Positions 10,951-22,694 of a stretch of 64,000 nt of DNA are shown here, one piece after another. The notes below the pieces were generated by a model. The model made no database searches and had not been told where the DNA came from. It saw only the letters and a list, made by a program, of their open reading frames with translations. This DNA is from Notolepis coatsorum (Eukaryota > Chordata > Actinopteri > Aulopiformes > Paralepididae). The position numbers were made by a program, and so were the translations under genes. Position 1 is the stretch's first letter. Every line of letters starts with the position of its first letter. The stretch is from the NCBI GenBank assembly GCA_963971535.1, contig OZ020598.1, positions 92,398,315 to 92,462,314 on the forward strand. The letters are read 5' to 3'.

Positions 10951-12274
10951 TGTAACTGAGGGGTACAATTCCCTGACTGTATTTAGAGTATGGTATCATT
11001 AAACCACTACTTAGTTATGTACTTTAATTACTGGCCATACAGTACACGGTATATCTGGTGAACACCCACACAAGAATACGGCTTGACAAAGAAAGTTCTA
11101 TTTAGAGGTATTTATTATTAGAGCAGCAACGGTAGGTTACAGATTGATAATTATGATTGCGCTTGTAAGGCGAAGACCACTTAAGTAAGTCAAGAGCGTA
11201 AGTCCATGAGCATAGTAAGATGGGTATAACTGACGCCACCTGTAGCATAAGAATTACATAAGGCACACTCGTAGTCAGCTGGAGACACTAAGGGGTTCCC
11301 TCCGGTTGTAAGCCAGCAGGGTAGAGGAATGTTCGGGAGCAAAGTCTGGATCAACGCGGAATAACGAGGCTCCAGATACAGGAGCCAGTGCAGTAATCCC
11401 TTGGTCCGTAGACAAAGCAACAGCTATACTCCAGTATGCACGACAGCATGGATGAAAGATAGCCAGCCTCTGTGGTCCTAGAGGCGGGCTCGATGGTGCT
11501 CCTCACAGGGTAGATCCCACACAGCAGTGGGGTAGACGGTTCTCTGCTCCAGCAGCCACAGTACCAAAGCAATATAATCCAGCCGGAAAAGGCTCTGCAT
11601 TCGCCGGTGTAGGTTCTCCGGTGTACATATCCAACGGTTCTCGTCTAGGACTCCTCGGGTGGTGGCGCGAGTTTAGGCCGCCCAGCCTGGATAAGTGCAC
11701 TAGCTAGAGTACGACGAACCGGTGGTAATGATGGTCACGGAGAACGGTAGCCGCACGATACACTATAAATAATAGACTATTACTTCACAATAGAATAAGT
11801 CGAACTCGACGATACAGCGTTAAACTCTGACACTTTAGCTATCTATTCGCACGCGGTTCTCAAGGCTCTATTCAGGGGCAAAGAGGCCCACTTCACGGCA
11901 CATTGTATCGTGGTGAAGGCTTCAACGTTTAGGTACTCAACTACTGCTGTATCCACCTGCGACGTATTTATACGTAAGGTGAATAATCTAGTGCCAACCT
12001 CAGTTCTGTCTCGTATTACTGCGCAAACCTGGACATGTTGAGACATGCCTTGGCGGTGGCTTTGAACTTGCCATTGGGGGTATGGCCGTTGGCGCCTAGG
12101 GGTCGCTGTCCAATAGGAGAACGAATATTATGGTCTGGCCTGTACCTAGGTAAAGGGATATTCCGTGTATATATACAAAGAATATACAAGGGATATCAGA
12201 CGATATACAAATATTATACAAGGTATCTCAAGTAATAAATATATATATTCGGTTTAATCTGACCCTTTGTAACA
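10951..12274 (-). repeat. BEL/Pao LTR (3' LTR in element orientation)
   Basis: It runs from tgtaactgagg to ctttgtaaca and pairs with 18796-20119 at equal length (1,324 bp). The TG...CA ends are intact in both. Confidence 0.95.
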
Positions 12275-12285
12275 GCCGCCTCCTA
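12275..12285 (-). other. Possible polypurine tract of the BEL element
   Basis: On the minus strand aggaggcggc lies directly upstream of the 3' LTR, where plus-strand priming is expected. It is short and not pure, so the call is by position. Confidence 0.4.
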
Positions 12286-12409
12286 ATTAGTCCGCACCTA
12301 ATTAGATAAGCAGAGACAGATTAACCGTCTTGTCCACTACTCAATGTCCGTTGTGGGGAGTAGGGCAATTCACAAAGTCAGTGGGTCATGGTCGTCATCA
12401 AGGGAGTCA

Positions 12410-15400
12410 GGGAGCCTTGGCAACTCTATCAGCCTCGCCACGGGTCGGGTGTATGTCCGTCCCTGGACGAGAACCTCTGCCGCTCTGACCTTTCCGTCGG
12501 CACCAGTGATCACTTTGCTTACGCGGCCGGCCGGCCACATAGCTCGGGGTAGTGACTGGTCTATGATCATGACGACTGTGCCCCTCCGTCAAATTGTCTC
12601 TTTCTTTTACCCATTTCTGGCGGGTCTGTAGAGACGGTAGATAGTGGAGGAGGAAACTGTTCCAAAACTTGTCAGCCAATACTTGACTGTACCTCCACAT
12701 TCTTCGGCCGTTCGCTTCCTCAGGTCTGTACACCGTCTGTGGGAGCGCGGGGTCCAGCCGCCCCATCAAGAGAGTGTTGGGGGTGACTGGGTCGACATCT
12801 GCTACATCACTTGAGATGTAACCGAGGGGCTTTGAGTTCAATACTCCCTCGATCTCTGTGAGGACTTCTTCAGCCACGGTCTGGGCCCCAAGCACGGCGT
12901 ACAGGGCTGTCTTTATTGAACGTACTTCTCGTTCCCAGGTTCCCCCGAAGTGAGGGGCGTTCGGGGGGTTAAACTGGAAGTCAATCTGAGAGGGAGCGAG
13001 GTGGGTCTTAAGTTCTGGGCCCATAGCTTGGAAGCTCTCTCTCAGCTCTCTTTATCCGCCTTTGAAGTTTGTCCCGTGATCAGACAATAATATAGACTGT
13101 TTTCCTTTCCGCGCTGTGAATCTCCGGAAGGCCATAAGGAATGAGTCCGTACTCATGGTTGGAAGGAGTTCTATGTGTATCGCTCGGGTGGTCATGCATT
13201 TGAATACAATACCCCACCTCTTCTCCGTCCCTCTTCCTTTCTTCACATACAGCGGGCCGAAGCAGTCCATACCGGTGGAGTGAAAGGGCTTGTCGCCAAG
13301 TCGGAGGCGACAGGGAGGTAGGTCAGCCATCCTGGGTATACTGGGCTGTGCTCGCCACTTGCGACAGTCTAGACAGGTCCGCTGGAAGCGTCGTACTGCT
13401 TCTCTTCCTTGCAGTATCCAATAGCGACGTCTGATCTCAGCGAAGACTCTCTCTGCCCCAGCGTGGTGCACATCCTCGTCGTATTTCTTTATGATGAGCT
13501 CTGTGACCTTGTGTCGGCTATTGAGAACTATAGGGAACTTGACGTCATCCGTTAAGTCCGGGGCCCTTCTCAGACGACCACCCACTCTGATGAGATCATG
13601 GGCGTCGCGCTCAGGGGCCAAGTGGAGCAGTCTGCTGTCTGACGGGACTGGCTTTGATCCCTGCAGACAGTCTAGCTCGTCGGGGAACGAGTCTCTTTGG
13701 GCTCGCTGTAGCAGAAGGAGTTCTGCTTCTTCGTAATTAGCTGCATTAATGTCAGTAGTGGAGGGAACCTCAGGGTGGTGCCACAGGAATGTCTTTAACT
13801 GCGCACTCTCAAGGGTGGGGCAGTCGTCTATGTTAGGGTCTGTGGGGACTGGTGTGTGCGTCAACCCACAGAACATAGATTTCTTCATCTCTGCCTCCTC
13901 TTGACTAGCCTCCCGTGGGGTGGGGTTAGGCCACTCTTCTTCCGGGAGCTTGAGGAACTCGGGACCGTCACTGTAGATATTGTGACGTGTGAGGTCATCT
14001 AGGGACATTCCCCGTGTGATGACATCTGCTGGGTTCTGTTTTGTGTCCACGTACCTCCAGCATGCTGATTCTGTTAAATCTTGGATCTCTGTGATTCTGA
14101 CTCCCACGAAGACCTTGTATCTACACGAATCGGACTGGATCCATGTGAGTACGGTCATGGAGTCTGACCACAGGATTGTTCTTTGCACCGGGATGGTGAG
14201 TTCACGTTGGATTAACGTGGCGAGTTGCGCTCCTACTAGGGCTGCGCAGAGCTCTAGATGCGGGATCGATTGTTGCTTGCGGGGGGCTATCCTTGAACGA
14301 GCCAGGATGAAGGCGGTATGTATTTCTCCTCCCTCCTCTCGGGCCCGCAAGTAGGCCACCGAACCGTAGGCTACTTCTGAGGCGTCGCTGAAGACGTGCA
14401 GGTCCATCTGGCACGTCTCCAGCCGCACTGTGGGTGGGAAGTAGCTGCGGCGTATGTTGACACCTGGGAGCGAGTTGAGTTCTTTTTCCCACTCTCTCCA
14501 TGTGGAAGCAAGGTGGTCGGGTATGGGGTCGTCCCAGCCCTGGTCCTTGTCCCACAGCTCTCGCACAATCATTTTTGCCCTGGTGGTGTAAGGTAGGATA
14601 CATCCCAACGGGTCATATTGTCTGGCGAGTGTTCTGTATACACTCCGTCTGGTGGTCGGTAGTGAAATCGACCTTCCCTGCTCCTTGGTCAGGGGTGTGT
14701 GTCTGTAATGGAGCGAGTCTGTTTTGAAGCGCCAGACTAGTCCTAATGTCATTTCTTGGGCTTCACCTGGGATGGTCGCCATCCAGGTCTCGCTGCTTGC
14801 TGCCTTGTTCTCTGGGGAGAGGCTGCGCAGTACTTGAGGGTCGCTGCTGGCCCACTGCCGGAGATCAAAGCCGCCTTTGATCAGGGAGGCGCTGAGCTTG
14901 AGTAGGAGGGCCTCGGCCTCTTCTGGCGTTGAGACGATTTGCAGACAGTTGTCCACGTAGAAACTCCTCTCTACCCTTTGTCGGACCTCCTCGTCAGCTG
15001 CTGGGTCCTCTGCGACATGTTTTTGCAGTGCGAACGTAGCACAGCATGGGCTGCATGTGGTTCCGAAAGGGAGGACCTCCCATTGGTAGATGGATGGTTG
15101 CTCATCCCCGATCCTCTCTCTCCATAAGAACCGCAGCAGGGGCTTGTCCTCTTCCACTAGTCGCACCTGCAGGAACATCCCTTTGATGTCGCCGCTGATG
15201 GCCACCTTGTTTTGGCGGAAACGTAGCAACACGCCTAGTAGAGAGGGGCCGAGTGTTGGACCGGGCAAGAGTTCTTTATTCAGATTCTGTAGTCCGATCT
15301 GGTAGCTGCAGTTGAACACAATACGATCCTTGCCGTTGTGGTGGACCTTGTGGTGGGGCACGTACCATGATTCGGTCGTCTGATCGGCCTCTTGAATGTC

Positions 15401-16430
15401 AATTTTCTTTATGTGTCCCGCTGTGATTAGCTTGTCAATCTCAGCGCGGTACACAGTGGCTTGAGCGGGGTCTCTGGCTAGACGCCGCTCGGTGTTCAGT
15501 AGATATCGCTCCGTCTCTTCTTTTGGGGCGTGGAAGGTGGGCATACCCTCTCGCCTCAAGAGTGGAGTTGCGTATCTCATCACTCCATTGACCTCGACTC
15601 TCTTTGTCCTCTGCTCGAGGAGGGCTATGGCATAAGTGTCTTCCTTTGAACGAATGTGTTTCTTTTCGTTCTTAAAGGGCATTGTGTCTAGTGTCCATAG
15701 CCTCTCGACGTGCTGTAAGAGGGTGGTGTCTTCTTCTGTCATTCTGGAGTGGAGGCAGCGAGTGGCTGCTGGTCGGTTGGGAGACCTGGAGAGGGGGCCT
15801 TGTAGTGTCCATCCTAGGCGGGTCTCGACTGCTGCTGGACAGCCTCTGGGCCCGATGTGGACTCGGTCCGTTGGGACGATGAGGTGTGCGTGGTCGGATC
15901 CTATGAGCAGGGTCGGGGTGGCGCCGTCGATGAGCGGTATAGGTAGTTGACGTAGGTGCACGTATTTTTCCATCAGCTTGGGGATGGGGTAGGTGTACTG
16001 TGACAGGCCTATGTCTTGGCTGGTGAAAGCGTTAGTAATCCTATACTGCCTCTCTGGCTGCCCGCTTGCTGCGATAGTGAAGGAGACGTTTTCACCCTTT
16101 ATTGTCTTCAGGTCTCTTCTTATAGTACGAATTGTCATTGTTTCTTCGCTCCCCCGCAGACCCAGCCGCAGCGGATGCGAGGAGGAGAGTCTTTTCTGAC
16201 CCATCGTCAAGGACGGCGTAAGTGTCCATGACCTTGTCCTCGTAGCTTAATATCACTCGGACCACTTTCAAGAGCACTCGGGAGCTCCCGCTGCTGGTGG
16301 GGTCGATATACATGACGTTTACTCTGGTGCTGCTTGGGGGTGCGAGTTTCTTCCTGTTGCTGTCATGCAAGACATCCAAGTGGGCGCCGTCACACCTGCT
16401 GCACCTCTTCTTCAAGCGGCACTCGGCTGC
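12410..16430 (-). pseudogene. pol: BEL/Pao pol-like region (protease, RT, RNase H, integrase)
   Basis: Read on the minus strand, the order is as follows. A zinc-knuckle and retropepsin-like part (C-x2-C, then VLDDGSE) is near 16.2-16.4 kb. The reverse transcriptase is near 15.4-14.8 kb (AISGDIKGMFLQV, then SFYVDNCL). RNase H begins near 14.4 kb (FSDASEVAYG). The integrase follows, with a zinc-binding N-part near 13.4 kb (H..H...C..C), a core from 13.3 kb (DCFGPLYV, then LSDHGTNF) and a C-terminal part to about 12.4 kb. These enzymes copy the element's RNA into DNA inside a virus-like particle and integrate it. Limits are rounded; it is treated as a fossil with a few interruptions. Confidence 0.9.
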
Positions 16431-16449
16431 CATATGGCTGCGCGCACAG

Positions 16450-18740
16450 CGGTAACAGCGGCGGTTGGCTTTGATCCACTAACTCACCTCGTCGGCGGTC
16501 ATCTTCTTGAAAGTGTCACATTGAGACAGCCAATGTTCTTTCTCGCAGTACTGGCATACAATCTTCCACTTCTCCTTCGTCGAGGGGGTGTTGTGGTTCT
16601 TGTGCCGCGGTACTGATTCGGCTTGGTGCATGACGGTCACCAACCGGCGGTTATCGTTGGATCTCCGAGGTCCATCTCTTGGGCTTGGTCCACTCCGCAC
16701 GAACGTATCCAGTCGTAGGCTGCTGACTTCTCTCGCGAGGAAGTCGGCCAGGTCTAGGAGGGATGGCTCGGGACCGTCGGGATCACGGTGGTCTCTCTGC
16801 CGCCTAAAGCGCTCTTGGCGGGCTGGAGGGAGCTTCTCTAATATCCTTTCTACATTAGAGTTAGCATACAGTTCGTGTCTACCTTTTTCCTTTTGGGACC
16901 CCAGCATCCCTACCAGGGATTGTACCTTGATAGAGAGGTCATCCAATGATCGATTGTCTGTGGCTGGGGGGAGACGGTCAATATTCCTTATTTCTTGTAT
17001 CACGTAGTCCCATATGCGTCCATAACGCTGGTCGAGGGCTACTAGAGCCGCGGTGTATGGGGTACTTGAGTTGGAATATGCCAGCGCTATATTATGCGCT
17101 CTGGGCACCTTGAGATGCTTGAGGAGGATAGCATATTTGTACGACTCATCAGGGACGTCGGACATCATAGTCTCTAAGCACATCCGTAATTCCGTGTACT
17201 GTGCTCTGTCCTCGTGCGTAAAATCCGGGAACGTCGGTGTGCCAAGGTGCGATGCCATGGATGGCTGGCACATCGGTGAGCATTGGGGGAGAGGCCTCCT
17301 GGGCGAGTCTCCCCGTACGTGTTGTCGTGGGCTGGTACTTGGTGGGTACCAAGGCCCGGGTACCCAGGTGCTGTTCCTCGGTGCTGGCTGTGCGTCAAAC
17401 TCACCCTTGAGTTGAGTCGGGGGTTTGTAACGCAGTGCCTCGGGGGTGAAGTCTGGGCTGTACTGGACCTCCTGGTCCTGTGGAGTACATTGCTGCTGGT
17501 GGGCTTGACCTTCCTCCTCTTCCTCTTCCTCTGCTAGGTCTTCTAGGTCTTGAAGTCGTCTATTCAGTCTCTCGGCGGCGTAGGCCGGTTCTTCCCGGGT
17601 GCTGGGTCTCGTATGGACCGGTCTGGGAGGGGGTTCGGAGACGTGGATATGATCTTTCTGTTGGCCGGGCTCCGGGTCACTTGGTCGGGTAGGGGAAGGT
17701 GCCCTAGACCCTTGTCGTGATGATGCCCTGGAGCTCCGTGCGGAGAGAGGGGGTGTCGCCCTGGCAATCAATTGCTCCATTATCTGCGCCTGTAGCCGGT
17801 CGCGCTCTGCTTCGCGCTTGATGTGAGCGATGTCGCGCTCTGCTTCGCGCTGGGCTTGGGCTGCGTCGCGCTGTGCATTGGCGGCGTCGCGCTGTGCATC
17901 GGCGCGGTCTCTTTCAATATTCTCTTCCGTCTGGAGGCGTCTGGTCTCCAGGCGTATGCGGTCGTCTTCACTCCTTTGCTGCGCCTAGAAGCGCTCTCGC
18001 TGGGTTGCAGAGTGTTCGCGTTCACTAATGGCTTGCGCTTGGAGTTGCGCGTGAAGGCGCTCTCGTTGGTCTGCAGATTGTTCGCGCTCACTCAGTTGTT
18101 GAGCCTGCAGGCGTTCTCTTTCCATGGTAGAGTGTTCGCGCTCACTTAGTTGTTGCGCCCGGAGGCGCTCTTGTTCCATGGAAGAATGTTCGCACTCACT
18201 AAGCATCTGTGCTTGGAGTCGATCGCGTTCAGTGGAGGCTGCCAGGGTGGCGATAAATGCCTGCGCCAGCATCTTGTCCGCTTCGCTGGGGGAAGACACT
18301 GATGGAGGTGATCGGCTTCTGACAGTGCTCGTTGGAGATCTGTTCTCTTGGCGCGCCCCGAGGTCTATCTCATGGACGCGCTTCTCTTCTGGTAGTGGGT
18401 CGGGTTCTGTCCCTGGAGCGCTTTCTTTATCCTGGAGCTCTCCGGGGACCGTCCCGTTGACGTTGTCTGGGGGTATAGTCATGTCATGTCCCCCCTGGTC
18501 CCCCCCGTGAGCTTGGTCAGTTACGTTAGAACCCACTAGGGTCTCTACTGGCAGGGTCGCCTGGTCGGTAGGATTTGACATGCTTTTACTATCCGCTTTT
18601 CCCGCATTTAACGTCTGTATAAAGCTAGGTATTAGACTGACAGCGTAGTCCTCTAGGTAGGGAGGTGGCTGACGTCTGCGCTGCGGGCGTTCTAGCTTAG
18701 GAGAGCCGTTTGTGGAGTGTTCACCGCTGGCCATGGTTAA
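16450..18740 (-). pseudogene. gag: BEL/Pao gag-like region
   Basis: This is the structural-protein half, read on the minus strand. The N-terminal part is proline- and acid-rich. Next comes a stretch of repeated units with the core SEREHS(T/A) and RERLQAQ (about 18.0-18.25 kb), a predicted coiled coil. A middle domain follows (KHLKVPRAHNIALAY and NVERILEKLPP, typical of BEL gag), and a C-terminal CQYCEKEHWLSQC zinc-knuckle-like motif lies near 16.5 kb. It begins near 18746, about 30 bases inside the primer-binding site. It is interrupted. Confidence 0.85.
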
Positions 18741-18776
18741 TATCAATATTATATTTAGATATTACACTGATATTCA

Positions 18777-18793
18777 TCCGGCTCGAAGGACCA
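18777..18793 (-). other. Primer-binding site, tRNA-Tyr type
   Basis: On the plus strand TCCGGCTCGAAGGACCA equals the 3' end of vertebrate tRNA-Tyr (...CCGGCTCGAAGGA plus CCA) over 17 bases, two bases from the 5' LTR. The tRNA sequence is from memory. It is the site where minus-strand DNA synthesis starts. Confidence 0.8.
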
Positions 18794-18795
18794 AT

Positions 18796-20119
18796 TGTAA
18801 CTGAGGGGTACAATTCCCTGACTGTATTGAGAGTATGGTATCATTAAACCACTACTTAGTTATGTACTTTAATTACTGGCCATACAGTACACGGTATATC
18901 TGGTGAACACCCACACAAGAATACGGCTTGACAAAGAAAGTTCTATTTAGAGGTATTTATTATTAGAGCAGCAACGGTAGGTTACAGATTGAGAATTATG
19001 ATTGCGCTTGTAAGGCGAAGAACACTTAAGTAAGTCAAGAGCGTAAGTCCATGAGCATAGTAAGATGGGTATAACTGACGGCACCTGTAGCATAAGAATT
19101 ACATAAGGCACACTCGTAGTCAGCTGGAGACACTAAGGGGTTCCCTCCGGTTGTAAGCCAGCAGGGTAGAGGAATGTTCGGGAGCAAAGTCTGGATCAAC
19201 GCGGAATAACGAGGCTCCAGATACAGGAGCCAGTGCAGTAATCCCTTGGTCCGTAGACAAAGCAACAGCTATACTCCAGTATGCACGACAGCATGGATGA
19301 AAGCTAGCCAGCCTCTGTGGTCCTAGAGGCGGGCTCGATGGTGCTCCTCACAGGGTAGATCCCACACAGCAGTGGGGTAGACGGTTCTCTGCTCCAGCAG
19401 CCACAGTACCAAAGCAATATAATCCAGCCGGAAAAGGCTCTGCATTCGCCGGTGTAGGTTCTCCGGTGTACATATCCAACGGTTCTCGTCTAGGACTCCT
19501 CGGGTGGTGGCGCGAGTTTAGGCCGCCCAGCCTGGATAAGTGCACTAGCTAGAGTACGACGAACCGGTGGTAATGATGGTCACGGAGAACGGTAGCCGCA
19601 CGATACACTATAAATAATAGACTATTACTTCACAATAGAATAAGTAGAACTCGACGATACAGCGTTAAACTCTGACACTTTAGCTATCTATTCGCACGCG
19701 GTTCTCAAGGCTCTATTCAGGGGCAAAGAGGCCCACTTCACGGCACGTTGTATCGTGGTGAAGGCTTCAACGTTTAGGTACTCAACTACTGCTGTATCCA
19801 CCTGCGACGTATTTATACGTAAGGTGAATAATCTAGTGCCAACCTCAGTTCTGTCTCGTATTACTGCGCAAACCTGGACATGTTGAGACATGCCTTGGCG
19901 GTGGCTTTGAACTTGCCATTGGGGGTATGGCCGTTGGCGCCTAGGGGTCGCTGTCCAATAGGAGAACGAATATTATGGTCTGGCCTGTACCTAGGTAAAG
20001 GGATATTCCGTGTATATATACAAAGAATATACAAGGGATATCAGACGATATACAAATATTATACAAGGTATCTCAAGTAATAAATATATATGTTCGGTTT
20101 AATCTGACCCTTTGTAACA
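18796..20119 (-). repeat. BEL/Pao LTR (5' LTR in element orientation)
   Basis: Same length and ends as 10951-12274, about 99.4% identical by eye. It holds the promoter of the element on the minus strand; I could not place its TATA box or poly(A) signal reliably. Confidence 0.95.
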
Positions 20120-20544
20120 ATAATAATAATAATAATAATAATAACAACAATAATAAATGGGATTTATATAGTGTTGTTCAAAAGTCTCTGCACACTAAGG
20201 GGATGTGGTAATGAGACAAACAACAGACAAGCATAACACAAACACACAAGGATGGTGGGGTGGGGGGGCTAAGAAAAGACAGTGGTGGAGTTTCAGAACA
20301 TGGGGGCTGCCCTGGAGAAGAGCCCTGTCCCAGGAACATGCGGAGGTTGGACTTGGGGGTGGAGAAAAGGTCAGGCTGAGGTAGATCTGCAGGACCGAGA
20401 GGTAGGGGGGGGGGGGTACTGTGAGAGGTCTGTGAGATATGGGGGGGGGGGGGGGGGGTGGCGAGGTGGTGAAGGGCTTTGTAGGCGAGGACCAGGATTT
20501 CATACTTGATCCGCTGGGAGACAGGAAGCCAGTGGGGTCCTGTT
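20120..20544 (-). repeat. Retroposon-derived repeat with (TAA)n tail, left part
   Basis: (aat)n followed by aaatgggatttatatagtg is a common fish retroposon tail read in reverse. The later text (gggctttgtaggcgagga, gatccgctgggagacaggaa, aggactggggtgatgtggtg) belongs to the same dispersed fish repeat and continues at 21371 after the hAT insertion. G-runs occur at 20405-20415 and 20440-20456. Confidence 0.55.
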
Positions 20545-21370
20545 TAGGGATGTCCGATATTATCGGCCTACCGATATTGCCATTAAAATGTGATATCGGA
20601 AAATATCTGTATCGGTTTTAAAATATATATATATATTTTTTTTACATTTATTTAACCTTTATTTACCCAGGCAAGCAAGTAAGAACAGATTCTGATTTTA
20701 TTTATTGTCAAACGTATGCATAATGTTGTGTTAATTCCACAACAAGAGATATGTAAGGGATAATGTATAGCTACGAGGTCATTGTCGCAAAATAATTGAC
20801 CGACACAGAGTTTAAAATACCGAGCTTCCTCGGCGAGGTGTTTTAAACGTCAGTGAAGGTCAATTATTTTGCGACAATGATCGAGTATAGCTATACATTA
20901 TCCCGCTTATTACATGGCTAACTTACTAACAATATACCTAATTCATTTTACATCGACTCGCAACACTGGTTCTGGGCTTCTGGCTCCGCTCGTCGCTCCG
21001 CCCCCTGTCATCGCCGGCAGCTTCCCCCGGCAGCACTGATGTCAGTGGGCTTGATTGCGAACAGCTGCGCACAGCGGTCATTATTGTGGGCTTGATTGCG
21101 AACAGCTGCGCACAGCGGTCATTATTGTCCCACAGCGGTCATTATTGTGTAATATCGGACCTCTGACGCGCGCTATTGACCAATCACAAGCAAGCATTTC
21201 GGCGAATGTGAAAACGCCATGTAATAAGTAATGTTAATTACCTGAAATTATTCAGTTTTTTGGGGGGGGGGGGGGACCCTGCATATATCGGTATCAGTTG
21301 ATATCGGTATCGGAAATTAAGAGTTGGACAATATCGGTATCGGTAAAAAATCCAATATCGAGCATCCCTA
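20545..21370. mobile_element. hAT-type element of the 'gatatcggtatc' family, copy 2
   Basis: The 826-bp element runs from TAGGGATGTCC (20545) to GAGCATCCCTA (21370). The flanks gtcctgtt (20537-20544) and gtcctatt (21371-21378) are an 8-bp TSD with one mismatch. The local tandem duplicate at 21509-21638 shows the same site without the element (gtcctgtt aggactgg at 21516-21531), which confirms the boundaries. Both family copies contain the LINE-like tail words ctttatttacccaggcaagc. It has no transposase. A further element lies inside at 20757-21228. Confidence 0.85.
20757..21228. mobile_element. Hairpin-bearing non-autonomous element with a 3-bp TSD (nested in hAT)
   Basis: Comparison with the sister hAT copy (gagatatgtaatgttaatta near 10050) shows 472 extra bases here, flanked by taa on both sides. 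The inserted DNA has two back-to-back hairpins. One is 20757-20904 (gggataatgtatagct against agctatacattatccc, arms about 45 bp). The other is 20906-21228 (cttattacatgg against ccatgtaataag). A 3-bp TTA/TAA target would suit the PIF/Harbinger superfamily, but the outer ends are not clear inverted repeats. A 41-bp tandem duplication lies at about 21047-21128. Confidence 0.65.
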
Positions 21371-21640
21371 GTCCTATTAGGACTGGGGTGATGTGGTGCC
21401 AGGATTCTGGGTTAGAAGTCGGGCGGATGTGTTCTGGACTCTGGAGTGCGTTCTGGACTCTAATGATGGCGTCGGCGCCGATGCGTTGCAGTCCTGAACA
21501 ACACTTACCAGTGGGGTCCTGTTAGGACTGGGGTGATGTGGTGCCAGGATTCTGGGTTAGAAGTCGGGCGGATGTGTTCTGGACTCTGGAGTGTGGAGTT
21601 GGCGCTGATGCGTTGCAGTCCTGAACAACACTTATCTAAA
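21371..21640 (-). repeat. Tandemly duplicated segment of the retroposon-derived repeat
   Basis: About 130 bp (aggactggggtgatgtgg ... cctgaacaacactta) occurs at 21379-21508 and again at 21509-21638. The second copy lacks a short block (gcgttctggactctaatg region). Only the first copy carries the hAT, so either the duplication predates the insertion or the hAT was lost from one copy. Confidence 0.75.
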
Positions 21641-21949
21641 TTGATATCACGGAGCTCTATGCACACGACCAGTACCCTTTCACTCTTTTTGTTATATCTT
21701 GTGATCACTCTTTCAGAGTCGAGCTTGAGGCGAGATGTCTATAGCTTCACTGACTCTCTGCCGGCTGTCGTCCTCTGATGTAGTGCCACAGATAACTGGC
21801 AGAGCAGCATCACGCCTGGCAGAGAGCAAAGAGACTTTACACAAAAACAACACAGTAGTGCAAGACAATGGCTTTTTGTTTTCAATCAAACCGATGTTTG
21901 AATGTAAATGTATGAGTACTTGTTTGTGAGCTTCATTGTACACTATCGG

Positions 21950-22694
21950 CAGTGGTGGATGACGTATGCTTTCTGTAGTCGGGTCCCCACTGCAACATGA
22001 CTCTATTACCCTGTATTATACTGTCATACACTTTTACTATCATGTGTAGGCTATTCTGTTTTGTGTTTTTGTGTTTTTGTGTTTTATCATGTGATGTATT
22101 GTATATTGTATACATGCACTTTTATTGTGTTCTTGTGTGATGTATCGCAAATGTTATTGCTGTTATCTTGGCCAGGTCTCCCTTGCAAAAGAGATCTTGT
22201 ATCTCAATGGGACTTCCTGGTTTAATAAAGGTTAAATAAATGTTTTTAATAAATGCAGTTCCTTTACTTCAGTAAAAGTAGAAATACTCAAGAGAAAATA
22301 GTACTCCAGTAAAAGTAAGTAAAAAGAATTCCACTTAAGAAAGGTATTTGATATTGAATGTACTCACGTATCAAAAGTAAAAGTACATTATTGCATATGA
22401 CGTTCTTGTTTTTCATTGCTTGGGAGCATCCAGACCTCGATCTATTGATCTAAAGGTAGGGTTAAAGTGGCATGTGGCCCTTCTTGAAGTTGGAAGGCTT
22501 CCGATTTTAAAGTACATCGGACTTCATCTTATGTCATGTCTTGTATGCAAAATATTTTTCTTCAAACTAACTAGTAATTAACGGTTTTAGATCAATGTAT
22601 TGGAGTAAAAGCACAAACTAAAAAGTAAAGTACAAGCACCTTGCAAATCATTTCCCGTACTTAAGTACAAATACTTAGTTACTTTCTACCAGTG
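21950..22694. mobile_element. hAT-type element with perfect 8-bp TSD, carrying a LINE tail
   Basis: It begins CAGTGGTGGATGACGTA (21950) and ends TTACTTTCTACCAGTG (22694). The 8-mer actatcgg flanks it exactly at 21942-21949 and 22695-22702. The body is rich in agtaaaagta words, as in the fish non-autonomous hATs with CAGTGGTGGAAGAAGTA ends. About 290 bases near its left end (21968-22254) are a separate retroposon tail. Confidence 0.8.
21968..22254 (+). mobile_element. LINE (L2-like) 3' tail nested in the hAT
   Basis: It ends ctcaatgggacttcctggtt then taataaaggttaaataaatg, the usual 3' end of fish L2-type LINEs. It interrupts the hAT between gacgtatgc and gcagttcctttactt. Only the 3' end is present. 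Confidence 0.55.

Larger units (their letters stand above)
10951..20119 (-). mobile_element. BEL/Pao LTR retrotransposon (fossil, young)
   Basis: An LTR element of 9,169 bp, coding on the minus strand. Its parts are two 1,324-bp LTRs, a primer-binding site beside the right-hand LTR, a gag-like region and a pol-like region ordered protease, reverse transcriptase, RNase H, integrase. That order and the 'LGWTLQGPL' and 'YQWEVLPFGTTCSP' segments place it in BEL/Pao. The LTRs differ at about 8 positions (roughly 0.6%), which implies insertion within about the last one to two million years at ordinary fish rates (inference). The coding chain is broken at a few (about three or four) places, so this copy is probably not autonomous. 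It sits in a (TAA)n tract. Confidence 0.93.

Noticed and set aside
11190-12235. Short open frames in the LTRs, repeated at 19035-20080
   Set aside because: Same frames in both LTR copies; no known product and likely chance frames in regulatory repeat.
13491-17692. Plus-strand open frames opposite the BEL/Pao coding region
   Set aside because: Shadow frames antisense to gag and pol.
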